A stretch of 64,000 bases of DNA from Cymbidium sinense. Taxonomy: Eukaryota > Streptophyta > Magnoliopsida > Asparagales > Orchidaceae. The stretch covers positions 22,465 to 86,464 of the forward strand of contig JAKCPB010000343.1 of assembly GCA_021442155.1 (NCBI GenBank), given 5' to 3'. The notes under the pieces were generated by a model. The model saw only the letters and a program-made list of their open reading frames with translations, did not search any database and was not told the origin of the DNA. Of the stretch, positions 23,038 to 35,311 are shown in pieces. The translations under genes were made by a program, and so were the position numbers. Each line of letters opens with the position of its first letter. Positions within the stretch are counted from its first letter, which is position 1.

Positions 23038-23440
23038 ATCTATTTAGCCTTGCCAAATGTCGATCGCATGGAAGCCATCAAAATCAAGGGAGAGGAGGAT
23101 AGGTCAAGGAAGAACTTACGGAAAATCCTCACATCAGAGAAATGATGATGGAAAATGGGTTCTTGAATCAGATTTTTGAAAGGGGAAGGCACATGAAAAG
23201 GGTTTTCAATTTATTTAGGTTATTGTTAGGGTTAGGGTTATAGGGTTTAGGTTTAGGGTTTTAGGGTTTGGTTTAGTGTTTAGGGTTTAGTTTAGGGTTT
23301 AGGGTTTAGGGTTTTAGGTTTAGGTTTTAGGTTTAGGGTTTATGAATTAGGGTTTATGGTTTAGGGTTTTGTGTTTAGTTTAGGGTTTTAGGGTTGTTTT
23401 GATTTAGGTTTATGGTTTACATTTTAGGTTTAGGGTTTAT

Positions 23441-23867
23441 GTTTTCTATAAATAGAAAATAAATTTAGATTCAACATGTCTTCTATTCAATTTCATCAAC
23501 CAAGTATCACCCCAAGTTTTCTAAGACACAAGTGATGACATAGATAAAATATCAGCACCCATAGAGCAAATCAAAAACCCAAGATAAGTATAACCATCTC
23601 TACTGTAAAGACATAGTTTCATAAGCAATAGACCGAATCAACCATTCTTCAATTTCCCTGTCTCTCGAGTAGCGGGATCTGCCATCATATCCTGATCTCC
23701 TTCCATGACTTTAACCACCCTTATTTCCTCCATAACCACCACTACTCACTCCATATCCACACCTCGATCTCCCACCGCCACTATAGCGCCACCTACCTTC
23801 CTCCATCGGTAGATCCCGAGCCTAGTTAAAGTTGATGTTCCTACCATCAAGGATCTGCCCATTCTTA
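23441..23867 (-). pseudogene. Glycine-rich RNA-binding protein, 3' fragment, copy 1
   Basis: Minus strand reads KNGQILDGRNINFN then a stop, the end of an RRM as in class IV plant GRPs (relatives: NG-x-x-LDGR-x-ITVNEAQ). A short Gly/Arg-rich tail follows: RYSGGGRSRCGYG, GGYGGNKGG, then SGYDGRSRYSRD. About 200 bp of 3' UTR follow, containing the CTAAGTTTTC...GGTTGATGAAAT block shared with the other copies. The fragment sits between TTTAGGG repeats and starts abruptly in the RRM. RRM-GRPs bind RNA in nucleus and cytoplasm; this is a non-functional remnant. Confidence 0.85.
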
Positions 23868-23977
23868 GGGTTTATGATTTAGGGTTTAGGGTTAGTTTAG
23901 GGTTTAGGGTATGGGGTTTAGGGTTTAAGTTTTAGTTTAGGGTTTATAGTTTAGGGTTTAGGGTTTAGGGTTTAACA

Positions 23978-24410
23978 TTTTTTTTAACAGAGAACATATT
24001 CAGATTCATCATTTCTTCATTTCAATTTCATTAACCAAGTAGCACCCCAAGTTTTCTAAGACATGTGATGACATAGATAAAAATGAGCCCCATAGAGCAA
24101 ATTAAAACCAAGATAAGTAAAACCATATCTACTATAAAAGAGTTCCATAAGTCGGATCGGTCATTCTTGGTTTCTCCACTTCCCATCAGACCTCCTCACC
24201 TCTCAAGTAGCACATGCCATCATATCCTTGATCTCTCCCTTCAAACCACCATGTAACCTCGTCTCCTCCCACCTCCTCCAACCTTGCTGCCTCCACCTCC
24301 ATATCCACTAGCACCTCATCCCCCCACGAGATATAATTGCCACCTCCTTCACCTCCGGTAATAGCTTGGTTAGTGATGTTTCGCCATCAAGGTTTTATTT
24401 CATTGGCTTA
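23978..24410 (-). pseudogene. Glycine-rich RNA-binding protein, 3' fragment, copy 2
   Basis: More decayed than copy 1 but collinear. The 5' break lies at the same point (TTGGCTTA next to GGGTTTAGG), the NLDG-like block follows, then a Gly-rich tail with many GGAGG/GGTGG codons and a GYDG block near 24205-24225, then the shared 3' UTR. The 3' end meets eight or nine T on + (near 23978-23985), compatible with a short poly(A) tail. Separated from copy 1 by about 110 bp of telomere-like DNA. Confidence 0.8.
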
Positions 24411-24656
24411 GGGTTTAGGGTTAGTTTAGGTTTAGGGTTTAGGGTTTAGGGTTGTAGGGCCATTTAGGGTTTAGTGTTTAGGGTTTAGGGTTTAGGTTAG
24501 TTAGTTTAGGTTTAGGTTTAGAGTTTATGGTTTAGGTTTAGGGTTTAGGAGGTATTTGGGGTTTAGGATATAGGTATAGGGTTTAGATTGTTGGTTTAGG
24601 GTTAGTTGTATGGTTTAGGGTTTAGGGTATAGTATTTAGGTTTTAGGTTTTTTCTT

Positions 24657-24680
24657 AAATTAAGTAAACTAGTAGGTTTA
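24657..24680 (+). repeat. Anchor block of the composite repeat (example)
   Basis: AAATTAAGTAAACTAGTAGG is one of about 15-20 occurrences of a conserved block that is not derived from the heptamer. Others start near 25418, 26488, 41304, 42050, 44510, 45999, 52798, 55008, 57369, 58381, 58943, 60866 and 62963. Each follows a run of T and precedes the AT-rich TTTATTTTA block, so it marks a fixed place in the composite unit. Confidence 0.85.
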
Positions 24681-27289
24681 GTTTATTTAGTTAATTTTAT
24701 TTATTGAGTTTATTTAATTTTATTTTTTATTTAAGTTTATTTTTATTTTAATTTAGTTTAGTTTATTTTTTATTTTATTTATTTTTTAAGTTTAGATTTA
24801 TTTTAGTTGAGTTTTATGTTTATTTTATTTTTTTGGGTTTAGATTTTATTTTTTATTTTTAGGTTTAGGTTTATGTTTTTATTTTATTTTTTTAAGTTTT
24901 TATTTTAGGTTTATTTGTAGGTTTTATTTTGTAATTTAGGCTTAGGTTTTTTTTAGGTTATTTTATTTTATTTAGTTTAGGTTTTGGTTTATGTTTTAGT
25001 TTAGGTTTTATTAATTTATTTAGGTTTAGATATTTTTTATTTATTTTATTTTATTTATTTAGATTAGGTTTTTTTTTAGGATTTTAGGGTGTAGGGATTA
25101 GCGTTTAGGGTTTTAGGGTTTAAGTTTTTGGGTTAGGGTTTAGGTTTTATGGTTTAGGATTTAGTGTTTAGTCTTTAGGGTTTAGGATTTTAAGGGTTTA
25201 GGGTTTAGGGAGTAGGGTTAGTTTAGGGTTTAGGGTTAGTTTAGTGTTTGGGGTTTAGGTTTTAGGGTATAGGGTTTAGGGTTTAGGGGTTTAGTTTAGG
25301 TTGGTTAATTTAATTTTTAGGGTTTAAGTAGTTAAGGTTATAGATTAGGTTTTAGGGTCTGGGTTAGTTTAGGTTAGGCTTTAGGGTTTAGGATATAGGG
25401 TTTAGGGTTATTTTTTTAAATTAAATAAACCAGTAGGTTTAGGTTTATTTAGTTTATTTTTTATTTATTTGAGTTTATTTTATTTTTTATTTTAATTTAG
25501 TTTAGTTTATTTATTTGACTTTTATTTTAGTTTAGTTTTATTTTATTTATTTTAGGTTTATGTTTATTTTTAGTTGAGTTTTATTTTTATTTTATTTTTT
25601 TTGGGTTTAGGTTTAGGTTTTGGTTTTATTTTATTTTTTAGGTTTAGGTTTTAGGTTTTATTTTAGGTTTATTTTTAGGTTTTTTTTTTAGTTTTGTTTA
25701 GTTTTATTTTAGTTTATTTTATTTTATTTAGTTTAGGTTTAGGTTTAGTTTATTTTAGTTTAGTATTAGGTTTATATTTTTTATTTTATTTTTTATTTTA
25801 GGTGTAGGTTTTTTTCTTTTTTATTATTTTTGGTTTCTTTTTTTTAGGTTTGGTTTTATTTAGTTTTATTTTATTTTATTATAGGTTCATTTATTTTTTT
25901 TATTTTATTTAGGTTTTATATTTTTTTAGTTTAGTTTAAATTTTTTTATTTTATTTTAGCTTATTTTTTATTTTTTATTTTATTTTTTTAGGTTTAGGTA
26001 GTTTTAGTTTAGGTTTTGATTTATTTTATTTAAGGTTTAGATTTTTTATTTATTTTATTTTAGATTTTATTTATCTTAGGTTTAGGTTTTAGTTTTAAGG
26101 TGTAGGGGTTTAGTGTTTAGTGTTTAAGGTTTAGAGTTTAGGTTTTAGGGTTTAGGGTTTTAAGGTTTAGAATTTAGGATTAAGGTTTAGGGTTTAGGGT
26201 TTAGGGTTTAAGGTTTAGTGTTTATTTATGATTTAGGGTTTAGTTTAGTATTTTGAGGGTTTTAAAGTTTAGTTTAGGATTAGGGTTACTTTAGGGTTTA
26301 GGTTTTAGAGTTTAGGTTAGTTTAAATTTAGGGTTTAGTTTTAGATTTAGGATTTAAGGTTTAGGGTTTAGGGTTTTATGGTTAGGGGTTAGGGTTTAGG
26401 GTTTAGGGTTGAAGGTTTTGGGTTTAGGGTTTAGCGTTTAGGATTTAGGGTTTAGGGTTTTGGGTTTAGGGTTTACAATTTTTTTTTAAATTAAAAAAAC
26501 TAGTAGGTTTAGGTTTATATAGTTTATTTATTTTATTTTTTATTTATTTTAGTTTATTTTATATTTATATTCAGGTTTGTTTTTTATTTTTATTTATTTT
26601 AATTTATTTATTTTAGGTTTATTTATTTTAGTTTAGGTTTTTTATTTTAGTTTTTTTGTTTAGGTTTATGTTTATACTTATTTTTTAGCTTTAGGTTTTT
26701 TTAGGTTTAGGTTTAGGATTTTATTTTTTTATTTTTTTTTAGGTTTAGGTTTAGGTTTATTATTTTAGGTTTATTATTATAATTTAGGTTAAGTTTATTT
26801 TGTTATTTTTTGTAGGTTTTAGTTAGGTTTAGGTTTTAATTTTTTTAATTTTTTGGTTATTTTTTTTAGGTTTATGCTTTTATTTAGTTTTAATTTTATT
26901 TTATTTTAAGTTTATTTTTTTATTTTGCATTTAGTTTTTATATTATTTATCTTTTTATTTTTTGGTTTATTTTATTTTATTTAGTTCAGTTAAGGTTTTT
27001 ATTTTATTTTATTTATTTTATTTTTTAATTTTTATTTTTACATTTAGGTTTAGGTTTAGGTTTAAGTTTTAATTTAATTTTTTATTTTATTTTAATCTAT
27101 TATTTTTTTCAGTTTATGTTTTTTTATTTATTTTATTTTTAGGATTTATTTAATTTATGCTTAGGTTTTTAAATTTTTAAGGTTTAGGGTTGTAGGCTTT
27201 AGGGTTTAAGGTTTATGGTTTAGTATTTTAGGTTTAGGGTTTTAAGGTTTAGGGTCTAGGGTTTAGGGTTGTAGGTTTAGGGTTCAAGG

Positions 27290-29330
27290 TTTAGGTTTAG
27301 TTTATTTTAGGTTTATGTTTAGGTTTTATTCTTTTTAGTTTAGTTTATTTTAATTTAGGTTCAAGTTTATTTTATTTATCTTAGGTTTAGGTTTTTTTTA
27401 GTTTATGTTTTTATTTTATTTTTTTTAATTTTTTTAGGTTTAGGTTTTTTTATTTATTTTATTTTTAAGTTTTATTTAGTTTTGGTTTAGATTTTTAGCT
27501 TTTTAGGGTTTAGGGTTTAAAGTTTAAGGTTTAGGGTTTAGAATTTAGGGTTTGGGGTTTGGGTTTTAGGTTTAGGTTTAGGGTTTAGGGTTTTAGGGTT
27601 TTTTTAGGGTTTAGGGTTTAGTGTTTGACTTTAGTTTAGGGTTTGTATTTAGGGTTAGTTTATAATTTTTAAGGTTTAGGGTTTATGGTTTAGGGTTTTA
27701 GGGTTTAGGTTTAAGGTTTAGGGTTAGAGTTTAGGTTTAAATTTTAGAGTTTAGTTTAAATTTTTTTTAGTTTAGGGGTTAGGTTTAGGTTAGGTTAGTT
27801 TAGGGTTTACAATTTAAGGTTTTATTTATTGAAGGTTTAAGGTTTAGGGTTAGCAATGTTTAAATTTGGTTTTAAGTTTAGGGTTTAGGGTTTAGTTTAG
27901 GGTTTAGGGTTAGATTTGGGGTTTAAGTTTAGGGTTTTAGATTTGGTTTAGGGTTTAGTTTATGGTTTTTTTTTTAGGGTTTTAGGTTTAGGGTTTAGGG
28001 TTTATGGTTTAGATTTAGGGTTTAGGTTTATGGTTATTTTTTTTAGGGTTTAGGTTTAGGTTTGGGTTTAGAGGTTAAAATATATTTGTAAAAGATGTTT
28101 AGGTTTATTTAGTTTATATTTTTTATTTTAATATTTTGTTTTATTTTTAATTTAGGTTTATTTTTTAATTTTATTTAGTTTAGTTTTTTTTATTTTAGGT
28201 TTATTCATTTTGTTTAGGTTTTATTTTAGTTTATTTGTTAGGTTTAGGTTTAGGTTTATATTTATTTTAATTTAGGTGTTTTATTTTTATTTATTTTTTA
28301 GTTTAGGTTTTTGGTTTAGGGTTCAGGTTTAGGTTTTAATTTATTTTAGGTTTATGTTAAGGTTTTATTTTTTTTTAGTTTAGTTTATTTTGATTTAGGT
28401 TCAAGTTTATTACATTTTATTTATCTTAGGTTTAGATTTTTTTTAGTTTAGGTTTTTATTTTATTTTTTTTAATTTTTTTGGTTTAGGTTTTATTTATTT
28501 TTATTTTTAAGTTTATTTAGTTTTGGTTTAGATTTTTAGCTTTTTAGGGTTTAGGGTTTAAAGTTTAAGGTTTAGGGTTTAGAATTTAGGGTTTGGGGTT
28601 TTGGGTTTATGGTTTAGGGTTTAGGGTTTAGGGTTTTAGGGTTTTAGGGTTTAGGGTTTAGTGTTTTATTTATAGTTTAGGTTTTAGGTTTAGGTTATTT
28701 ATAATTTAGGTTTAGGTTTATATTTTAGGGTTTAAGTTTTAAGGTTTAGGTTATTAGGATTTAGTTTAGATTTTAGTTTAGGTTTATTTTAGGTTTTTAG
28801 TTAGGGTTTAGGTTAGGTTAGTTTAGGTTTATTTAGGTTTAGAGTATTTAGGGTTAGGTTTAAGTTAGGTTAGATTTTTAGGGTTTAGGTTTAGGGTTTA
28901 GGTTAGGTAGGGTTAATTGGGTTGGGTTTAGGTTAGGGTTAGGGATGGGGTTTAGGGTTTAGGGTTTATAGTTTTTGGTTTAGGGTTAAATTAGTTTTAG
29001 GTTAGGGTTTATAGTTTAGATTGGGTTTAAGGTTTTTATTTTAGGTTTAGGTTTAGTTTAGGTTTAAAGTTTATATTTAAAGAGTATGTTTAGGTTTATT
29101 TAGTTTATATTTTATTTTATTATTGTTTTATTTTATTTAGGTTTATTTTTAATTTATTTAGTTTAGTTTTTTTTTATTTTAGGTTTATTCATTTTAGTTT
29201 AGGTTTTTTATTTTAGTTTATTTGTTAGGTTTAGGTTTAGGTTTATATTTATTTTTAGTTTAGTTTTATTTTTATTCTATTTTAGGGTTAGGTTTAGGTT
29301 AGGCTTTTATTTTAGGTTTAGGGTTTAAGT
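27290..29330 (+). repeat. ~1.0-kb tandem duplication inside the telomere-like array
   Basis: The block around TTAGCTTTTTAGGGTTTAGG followed by GTTTAAAGTTTAAGG near 27500 recurs near 28540, an offset of about 1041. The TTATTTGTTAGGTTTAGG block at 28231 recurs at 29218 (offset 987). Several unusual words (ggttcaagttta, tttggggttt) are shared, so this is duplication rather than chance. A weaker third copy of part of the unit appears near 30470-30640. Confidence 0.75.
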
Positions 29331-31691
29331 TTTTTAGTTTAGGGTTTAGAGTTTAGATTAGGTTTAATGTTTATTTTTAGGGTTTAGGTTTAAGTTTGGG
29401 TTATAGGATTATGGTTTAGGGTTGGGGTTAATTTAGGGTTTAGGTTTAGGTTTTGTTTTAGGTTTAGGGTTTAATGTTTAGGATTTAAAGTTTTGGGTTT
29501 AGGGTTAGGTTTAGGGTTTAGGTTTAAATTTTAATTTAATTAGATAGTTTTTTGGTTGATTTAATTTATTTTTTATTTATTTTAGTTTATTTTATTTTTT
29601 ATTTTTATTTAGTTTTATTTTTTTATATTTATTTAATTTAGTTTATTTAGTTTATGTTTTATTTTTAGTTTATTTTTTTTAGGTTTAGGTTTAGATTTAT
29701 TTTATTTTTTTGTTTAGTTTATTTTAGTTTTATTTTTATGTTTTGGTTTTATTTTTTATGTTTTATTTAGTTTAGGTTTAGGTTTTAAGTTTTAGGATTT
29801 AGTATAATATTTTTTTTTTGGTTTTGGGTTTAGTGTTTAATTTAGGTTAGGGTTTATGGTTTTAGGGTTTAGGTTTTATTTTATGGTTTAAGGTTTGGGG
29901 TTTAGGTTTTTAGGGTTTTAGTTAGTTTAGGGTTTTATTTATTTTTTAGGGTTTAGGGTTTAGGTTTTATGATTTTATAAGTTTATTTTTTAGGTTTATT
30001 TATTATTTATTTTATTTAGGTTTTTTTTATTTATTTTATTTTAGGTTTTAGTTTTATTTATTTAGTTTAGGGATTAGGTTTATTTATTTATAATTTATTT
30101 TATTTTATTTAGGTTTTATTTAGGGTTTATAGTTTAGGTTTATAGTTTATTTTAGAGTTTAGGTTTAGGTTTTGTTTATTTAGTTTAGTTTAGGTTTAGG
30201 GTTTAGGTTTAGGGTTAGTTATTATGATTTAGGTTTATAGTTTTAGTTTAGTTGGTTAGGTTTAGTTTTTAATTTTAGTTTAGGTTTTAGGTTTAGGGTT
30301 TTTTAGAATTACTTTGTTTAGGGTTTAAGTTTAGTTTATGGTTTTGGTTTAGGTTTTAGTTTATTATTTTAGGGTTTAGGTTTAGGTTTATTATTTAGGG
30401 TTTAGTTTATTTTTTAGGATAAAAAAATATTTTATTTATAGGTTTAGTTTATTTTATTTATTTTAGCAATTTATTTTTTATTTTTTATTTAGGTTTATTT
30501 TTATTTTATTTAGTTTAGTTTATTTATTTTAGGTTTATTCATTTTAGTTTATTTTATTTTAATTTATTTATTAGGTTTAGGTTTGGTTTATATTTATTTT
30601 TAGTTTAATTTTATTTTAATTTTATTTTAGTTTAGGTTTTATTTTTTTTATTTTAATTATTTAGGTTTTTTTATTTTTTTTTAGGTTTAGGTTTTAGTTT
30701 TATTTTAAATTATTTTAGGGTTTAGGTTAAGTTTAGGGTTTAGGTTTAGGGTTTTAGGTTTGGGGTTAGTTTGGTTTAGGGTTTAGGTTAGGGTTTAGGG
30801 TTTTTAAAAAATAATTAAGTAAACTTTATATTTATTTTATTTAGTTTATTTAGTTAATTTTATTTATTTTATATTATTTTATTTTTATTATTTTAGTTTA
30901 TTTTTTAGGTTTAGGTTTTCATTTATGTTTATATTTTAATTTAGTTTTATTTTATTATTTTAGGTTTAGGTTTATTTTTTTTATTTTGGGTTTAGGTTTA
31001 GCTTTATTTAGGTTTAGGTAGTAGGTTTAGGTTTTAGGGTTAGTTTTAGGGTGTAGGGTTTAGTTAGGGTTAATTTTTTAAAATTTTTGAATTTTTTTTA
31101 AAATTACAGGTTTAGTTTATTTATTTAGGTTTATTTTATTATTTTAATTTAGTTTATTTATTTTAGGTTTCTTTATTTTAGTTTAGGTTTTATTTATTAT
31201 CTTTAGTTTATTTTAATATTATTTAGAATTATTTTAAAAGGTTTTGGATATTTTAGCAGGTTTTTATATTTCAAATTTTGAGGTTTAAAATTTTAGGTTT
31301 ATGTAGTTTAGGTTTAAGTTTTAGGTTTCAGGGTTTATGGTTTGGGGTTTAGCTGTTATAGGTTTTAAGGTTTGGGGTTTAGATAGGGTTTTAAGGTTTA
31401 GGGTTTAGTTTAGGGTTTAGTTTAATGTTTGGGTTTATTTAGGGTTAACTTTAGGGTTTAGGCTTTATGCTTTAGCTTTAAGGTTTAATTTTAAGTTTTG
31501 GTTTAAGTTTGATTTAGGGTTTAAGGTTTAGGGTTTTAGGGTTTAGGGTTTAGGGTTTAGGATTAGAGATAGGATTATGGTTTGGGGTTTAGGTTTTAAG
31601 GTTTAGGGTTTTAATGTTTTTGAGGGTTTAGGATTTAGGTTTGTTGGTTTAGGGTTTATGGTTTTGGGTTTAGCATTTAAGATTTTTTTTT

Positions 31692-33740
31692 GAGAAACCT
31701 CTATAGAATTTTATTGCCACAAAATTAGGTCTTAACTAGGGATAAACAAACTTTCAAACTTTCACTAGAGAGTAAATCATCTAAGTACAACCAAAAGCAG
31801 AATAAAAAGAAAAGAAAGCAAAAGATACAAAATGATTAACATAGATAAGCCAATGGATAAATCAGCCAAAGCTCTTAGGATGAGAAAGCATGGCACTAGG
31901 AGCAAACCAAGAGAAAAGAGAAATGCATCTTCAAAAGTAGAAAATAAAAAATTAAAACATTAAAATCTAGATAAAGTGAAAAATTAAGCATAAGCAGAAA
32001 AATTATAGAGAGTTGTGAGAAACCATTCAGACACCAAATTAGGGTAGATGTAAATATGAGCATCAAACTTCAAGGAAGGGATACATCACAAGAGCTACTA
32101 CCAAACCAAAAAGGAGTGAAATCATCAATACCATCATATCCTACAAACTTGTGGGAAGATAGAAGCCATTTGTTGAAAGTCATATGAGCCTTAGTACTTG
32201 CAAACCTAAACAAAGCCATATACATTATAGAAAAGGAGACAACAAAGAGCAGAAAGGGAAAGGGGATCCCATGCAGGATAAATATCATCAATATTGTCAC
32301 CATAGCATAAGAATACCTACACATATGAAAATGAACCATCTTTGCGATCCACCTTTTAATAGAAGAGTATAATTAGGCCAACATGAAAACGACAAGAAAA
32401 TAGCAAAAGGTAAGCAGAGGATAGAAACAATATACAACCGGTTGAAAAGCCTGCAGTAATCATGCTAAGAAAATCAATTAGCACGTAAATAACACCATCC
32501 CAATCATATGGGACATATATGAAACTTACAAAATTAGAATATGGAAAGGAACCCATTAGAATAAGCAATGGATGTTAACAATTGTTAATAATCATTCGAA
32601 ATTAACAAATAGCAATTATAAGTGAGGCAAATAACCCAAACCCAAAATTCAAGAAATCTAGTCTAATAGAACCAAGATGGATGTAGCAAGATTATGGAGA
32701 AACAGTAATAAAAGCCACATAAAAAACAAATAAAGACAATCGAGAGACAACCCCAATAGCGACTTGTAGTATAATCGGTTGAACAACCAAGGTAGCAAAT
32801 AATAGCTAAGCCATAAAACCACCATTCGAATATAGTGTAGGTAATAGCATAAAAGTGATTTACAAGTCTAACAAAAGATGGATAAAATAGCGACAAATTA
32901 AATATACCACAAACATCGTGATAATTTGATGAAACAAAAATCAAAAAATTAAGAAGTAAATAGACATAAGACCCAAAAATCAACAACCAACAAATAAAAC
33001 AACAATATTACACCCATAAGATAATCGAAAAAAGAGTGGTGATAGACTAAAGGTTCAAAGGAGCCATTATTGAAATCCTTCAAGAAGACAAAGAAAAGCA
33101 ATAGCATAAGCCAACATCATTAGTAAAATAGGATGGAAGGAAATCAAGAATAATTGATCTGAAAGCATAATAATACAATATTGTAGTTCTCTCCTTACAA
33201 GTTGTGGAGGTGAGGTTAGAGAGCATAGAGGGCCATAACCCTATTAAAGAGAAAAGGCAGATAAATTATGGCCTTCCATGAAATATACAAAATATAGCAA
33301 TTAAATAATGAGGCAACAAAGTCATGAGCCCCAACACAGATTTCCAAAAAAAAGAAAAGAGACAAAAAAAATCCTTAATCATAAAATGGAAAATTGATAC
33401 AGTAAGACCCATAAACAAAATATTGATAGCAAAAAGTTTGTCCCTGTTGATCAGAAAGTAAAGCAGAAAGTAAAACATCTCCCTCAAGATCCGGGATAAG
33501 TGAAAATATCTCCATCATGTTAGAAAAATAGAACACCTTACCATTAATAATAAACAATGAAGCGGTAAGAAAATAAGGTTAGGGTAATTAATCTAGCAGT
33601 AGATGCCACAAAGATCATAAAATAACCAGAAAAGGGTATCAGGAAGATGCATCAGCAAAACCCAGGGAAACAACAACACTAAACAGAAGTTGGTCATGCA
33701 GTTAAACAGGTAATACAACAGGCCAAAATAAAAGGATGAA
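31692..33740 (-). other. LINE B long 3' region
   Basis: About 2 kb downstream of RNase H. On the LINE sense strand it is T/G-rich, and several open pieces (32339-32070, 32568-32356, 32986-32663, 33487-33266) read as Phe/Tyr/Leu-rich hydrophobic strings without a known domain. A similar long region occurs in LINE C but not in LINE A. Most likely an untranslated 3' region; coding by an extra frame is not supported. Confidence 0.6.
31710..31715 (-). promoter_or_regulatory. AATAAA poly(A) signal of LINE B
   Basis: GGCAATAAAATTCT on minus, about 20 nt before the poly(A) tail, matching the position in LINEs A, C and D. Confidence 0.75.
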
Positions 33741-34208
33741 TTAATTTTTGAGGTAAGGGAGTCCAGTATTGTCCAAATTTACCAAACCATGCAAATGTTT
33801 AGGAAGTGTAAGTTGATCAAAGAATTTTATGTCATCTAATCTAGCACCCAGATTAACAAGATAATCAGCACATGCATTACCTTCATGCCATACATGAGTG
33901 ATTTTAAAATAGAGTTGAGAAAGGAGAGCTCTAGTCTGCTTTAGAAGGTAGTACAATTTTGTATTGCCTTTGATGGAAGTTAAGACCAAAGAATGGGGCA
34001 TCCACCTCAATCAAAAGCCAACCTTTTGAAGGCAAATCTCAATAGCTTTGTAAACTACCATTAGCTCAGCAAAAAGAACATAGCAAGTATTAAGGGGGCA
34101 AACAAAAGCACAAAGGACTTTACCATTAAGGTTTTTGAAAATGCCACCACAGCCAGAAGCATTTTGAAAAAATAGAGCCATCAGTGTTAATTTTAATTGT
34201 ATTAGCAT
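33741..34208 (-). pseudogene. LINE B RNase H domain, frameshifted
   Basis: 34208-34011 reads NASGCGGIFKNLNGKV and FAELMVVYKAIEICLQ, with the catalytic Glu. One frame over, IKINTDGSIF at its start supplies the first catalytic Asp. 34010-33741 reads GNTKLYYLLKQTRALLSQLYF, ITHVWHEGNACADYLVNLGA, with the final Asp. The DSD block between the two pieces is disrupted near 34010. Same family and position as 14979-14569. Inactive because of at least two frameshifts. Confidence 0.88.
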
Positions 34209-34262
34209 GAGATTTTATCAATAAACAATCTTGTCATCTTCTGATTGGGTTGATCCGATAAG

Positions 34263-35200
34263 TTAAAACAATTTATTGTCCACAAATTTGCCTTTAAATT
34301 GATTGTAGTTAATTAAATTGGTATTAAACAAGACACGGATTTTATTTTTAATTCTAGCAATTATCCTCATATGGTTCATAAGAATCCCATGATGTTTTGC
34401 ATTATTTCTGTCCATCCATATGAACCAAATAAGAGTGATAGCAGTTATCACTTTAATGTGGCCTTTAATAGTATCTTCAAAATAAACATCAAGAAGTTGG
34501 TATAGAGTTAAGGAGCCAATGAATTTGACAATATTAAAGAGTTCATCATACCAAATCCAAAGTTTGGAAGCAATGGCTCCGTTAACAAATACATGATTCA
34601 CATTCTCAATGTGAAAGCAACATTAGCATTTTGAAGGTACGTAAAAACCTTTAACCCACATCAAGGAGGCAGCAGGGATGAAGTTTTTCAATATATGCCA
34701 AGTTAGAATAGAATAAGAAATAGGAATAGTGTTATTCCAAAGTTTAAAAAACACATTGGAGAAATCATGAGCTTCTTTAATATGAATCCACATTTTAAGG
34801 TTGAAATCACCATTTTGGGAAAGATTAAAAGGATTTGATCATGATTACTAGGAATGATAGGAATAATAAGCTTATCTAAAGAGAGAAAGGAATATAGGTA
34901 AAACTATTATTCCACTTATTATTCTTGAGATCACTTTAATAGTAGCAGTGGGTAAAAAAGTAAATCATCAATGGACCCACCTCAGTCAATTATCTTGCCA
35001 AAGAAAGAGTGGTGCGAGTTAATCCCCATGAGAATGATTTCATCTCTCATTTGATGGAACAAAGTCTTTTCCATACGGAGGTCTCCCACTTTATAAGGGC
35101 AAATGAGAGTGCTTACAGGTATTTTGATCATGAATTTAGCCCAAAGACTATTGTTGCTCTAAAATTCCACCAAAGTTTATAGAGTGATAGCTTCCCTGAT
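34263..35200 (-). pseudogene. LINE B zinc-binding RVT and tether region
   Basis: 34601-34263 begins NHVFVNGAIASKLWIWY, typical of the end of the zf-RVT domain of plant L1 ORF2, followed by ITLIWFIWMDRNNAKHHGI. The sequence right of it (to about 35200) carries decayed Trp- and Cys-containing zf-RVT blocks in several frames, such as the CGPLGEGALGCK-equivalent block. Likely nucleic-acid binding in intact elements. Confidence 0.8.
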
Positions 35201-35311
35201 TAGCTTACAACCAAGCCCACCTTCAACAAGAGTGCCACAGCTTTATACCAAGAGGTCCAATGCATTCTTTAGTAGAATTGTTAGAACCCTAGAAGAATTT
35301 GTTAAGGAGGC

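Larger units (their letters stand above)
13921..23212 (-). mobile_element. L1-type LINE A, decayed, split by an RTE insertion
   Basis: A plant L1-type non-LTR retrotransposon on the minus strand. Order from its 5' end (right): ORF1 with DUF4283 (~23040-22100), endonuclease (~21600-20990), RT (~20564-19300), zinc-binding RVT region (~19160-18320), RNase H (14979-14569) and a 3' UTR. A poly(A) tail appears as 11 T at 13921-13931, and AATAAA (complement at 13958-13963) lies about 30 nt upstream of it. Excluding the 3.1-kb RTE it is about 6.1 kb and seems near full length. Both ends abut TTTAGGG-type repeats. Every domain has frameshifts or stops. It shares its 3' end with three other LINEs in the same orientation. 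Confidence 0.92.
23213..31682 (+). repeat. Degenerate telomere-like composite array
   Basis: About 8.5 kb of TTTAGGG-derived sequence, all in the same strand orientation and almost lacking C except in two inserts. G-rich blocks (TTTAGGG, TTAGGG, TTTTAGGG variants) alternate with AT-rich blocks built of TTTATTTTA, TTTAGGTTTA and TTTAGTTTA. The array starts at the LINE A 5' end with GTTAGGGTTAGGG. Anchors of the form AAATTAAGTAAACTAGTAGG occur near 24657, 25418 and 26488. Two fragments of a glycine-rich RNA-binding protein gene are embedded near the left end. No genes otherwise. Perfect consecutive heptamers are short; most units carry substitutions and indels. Confidence 0.92.
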
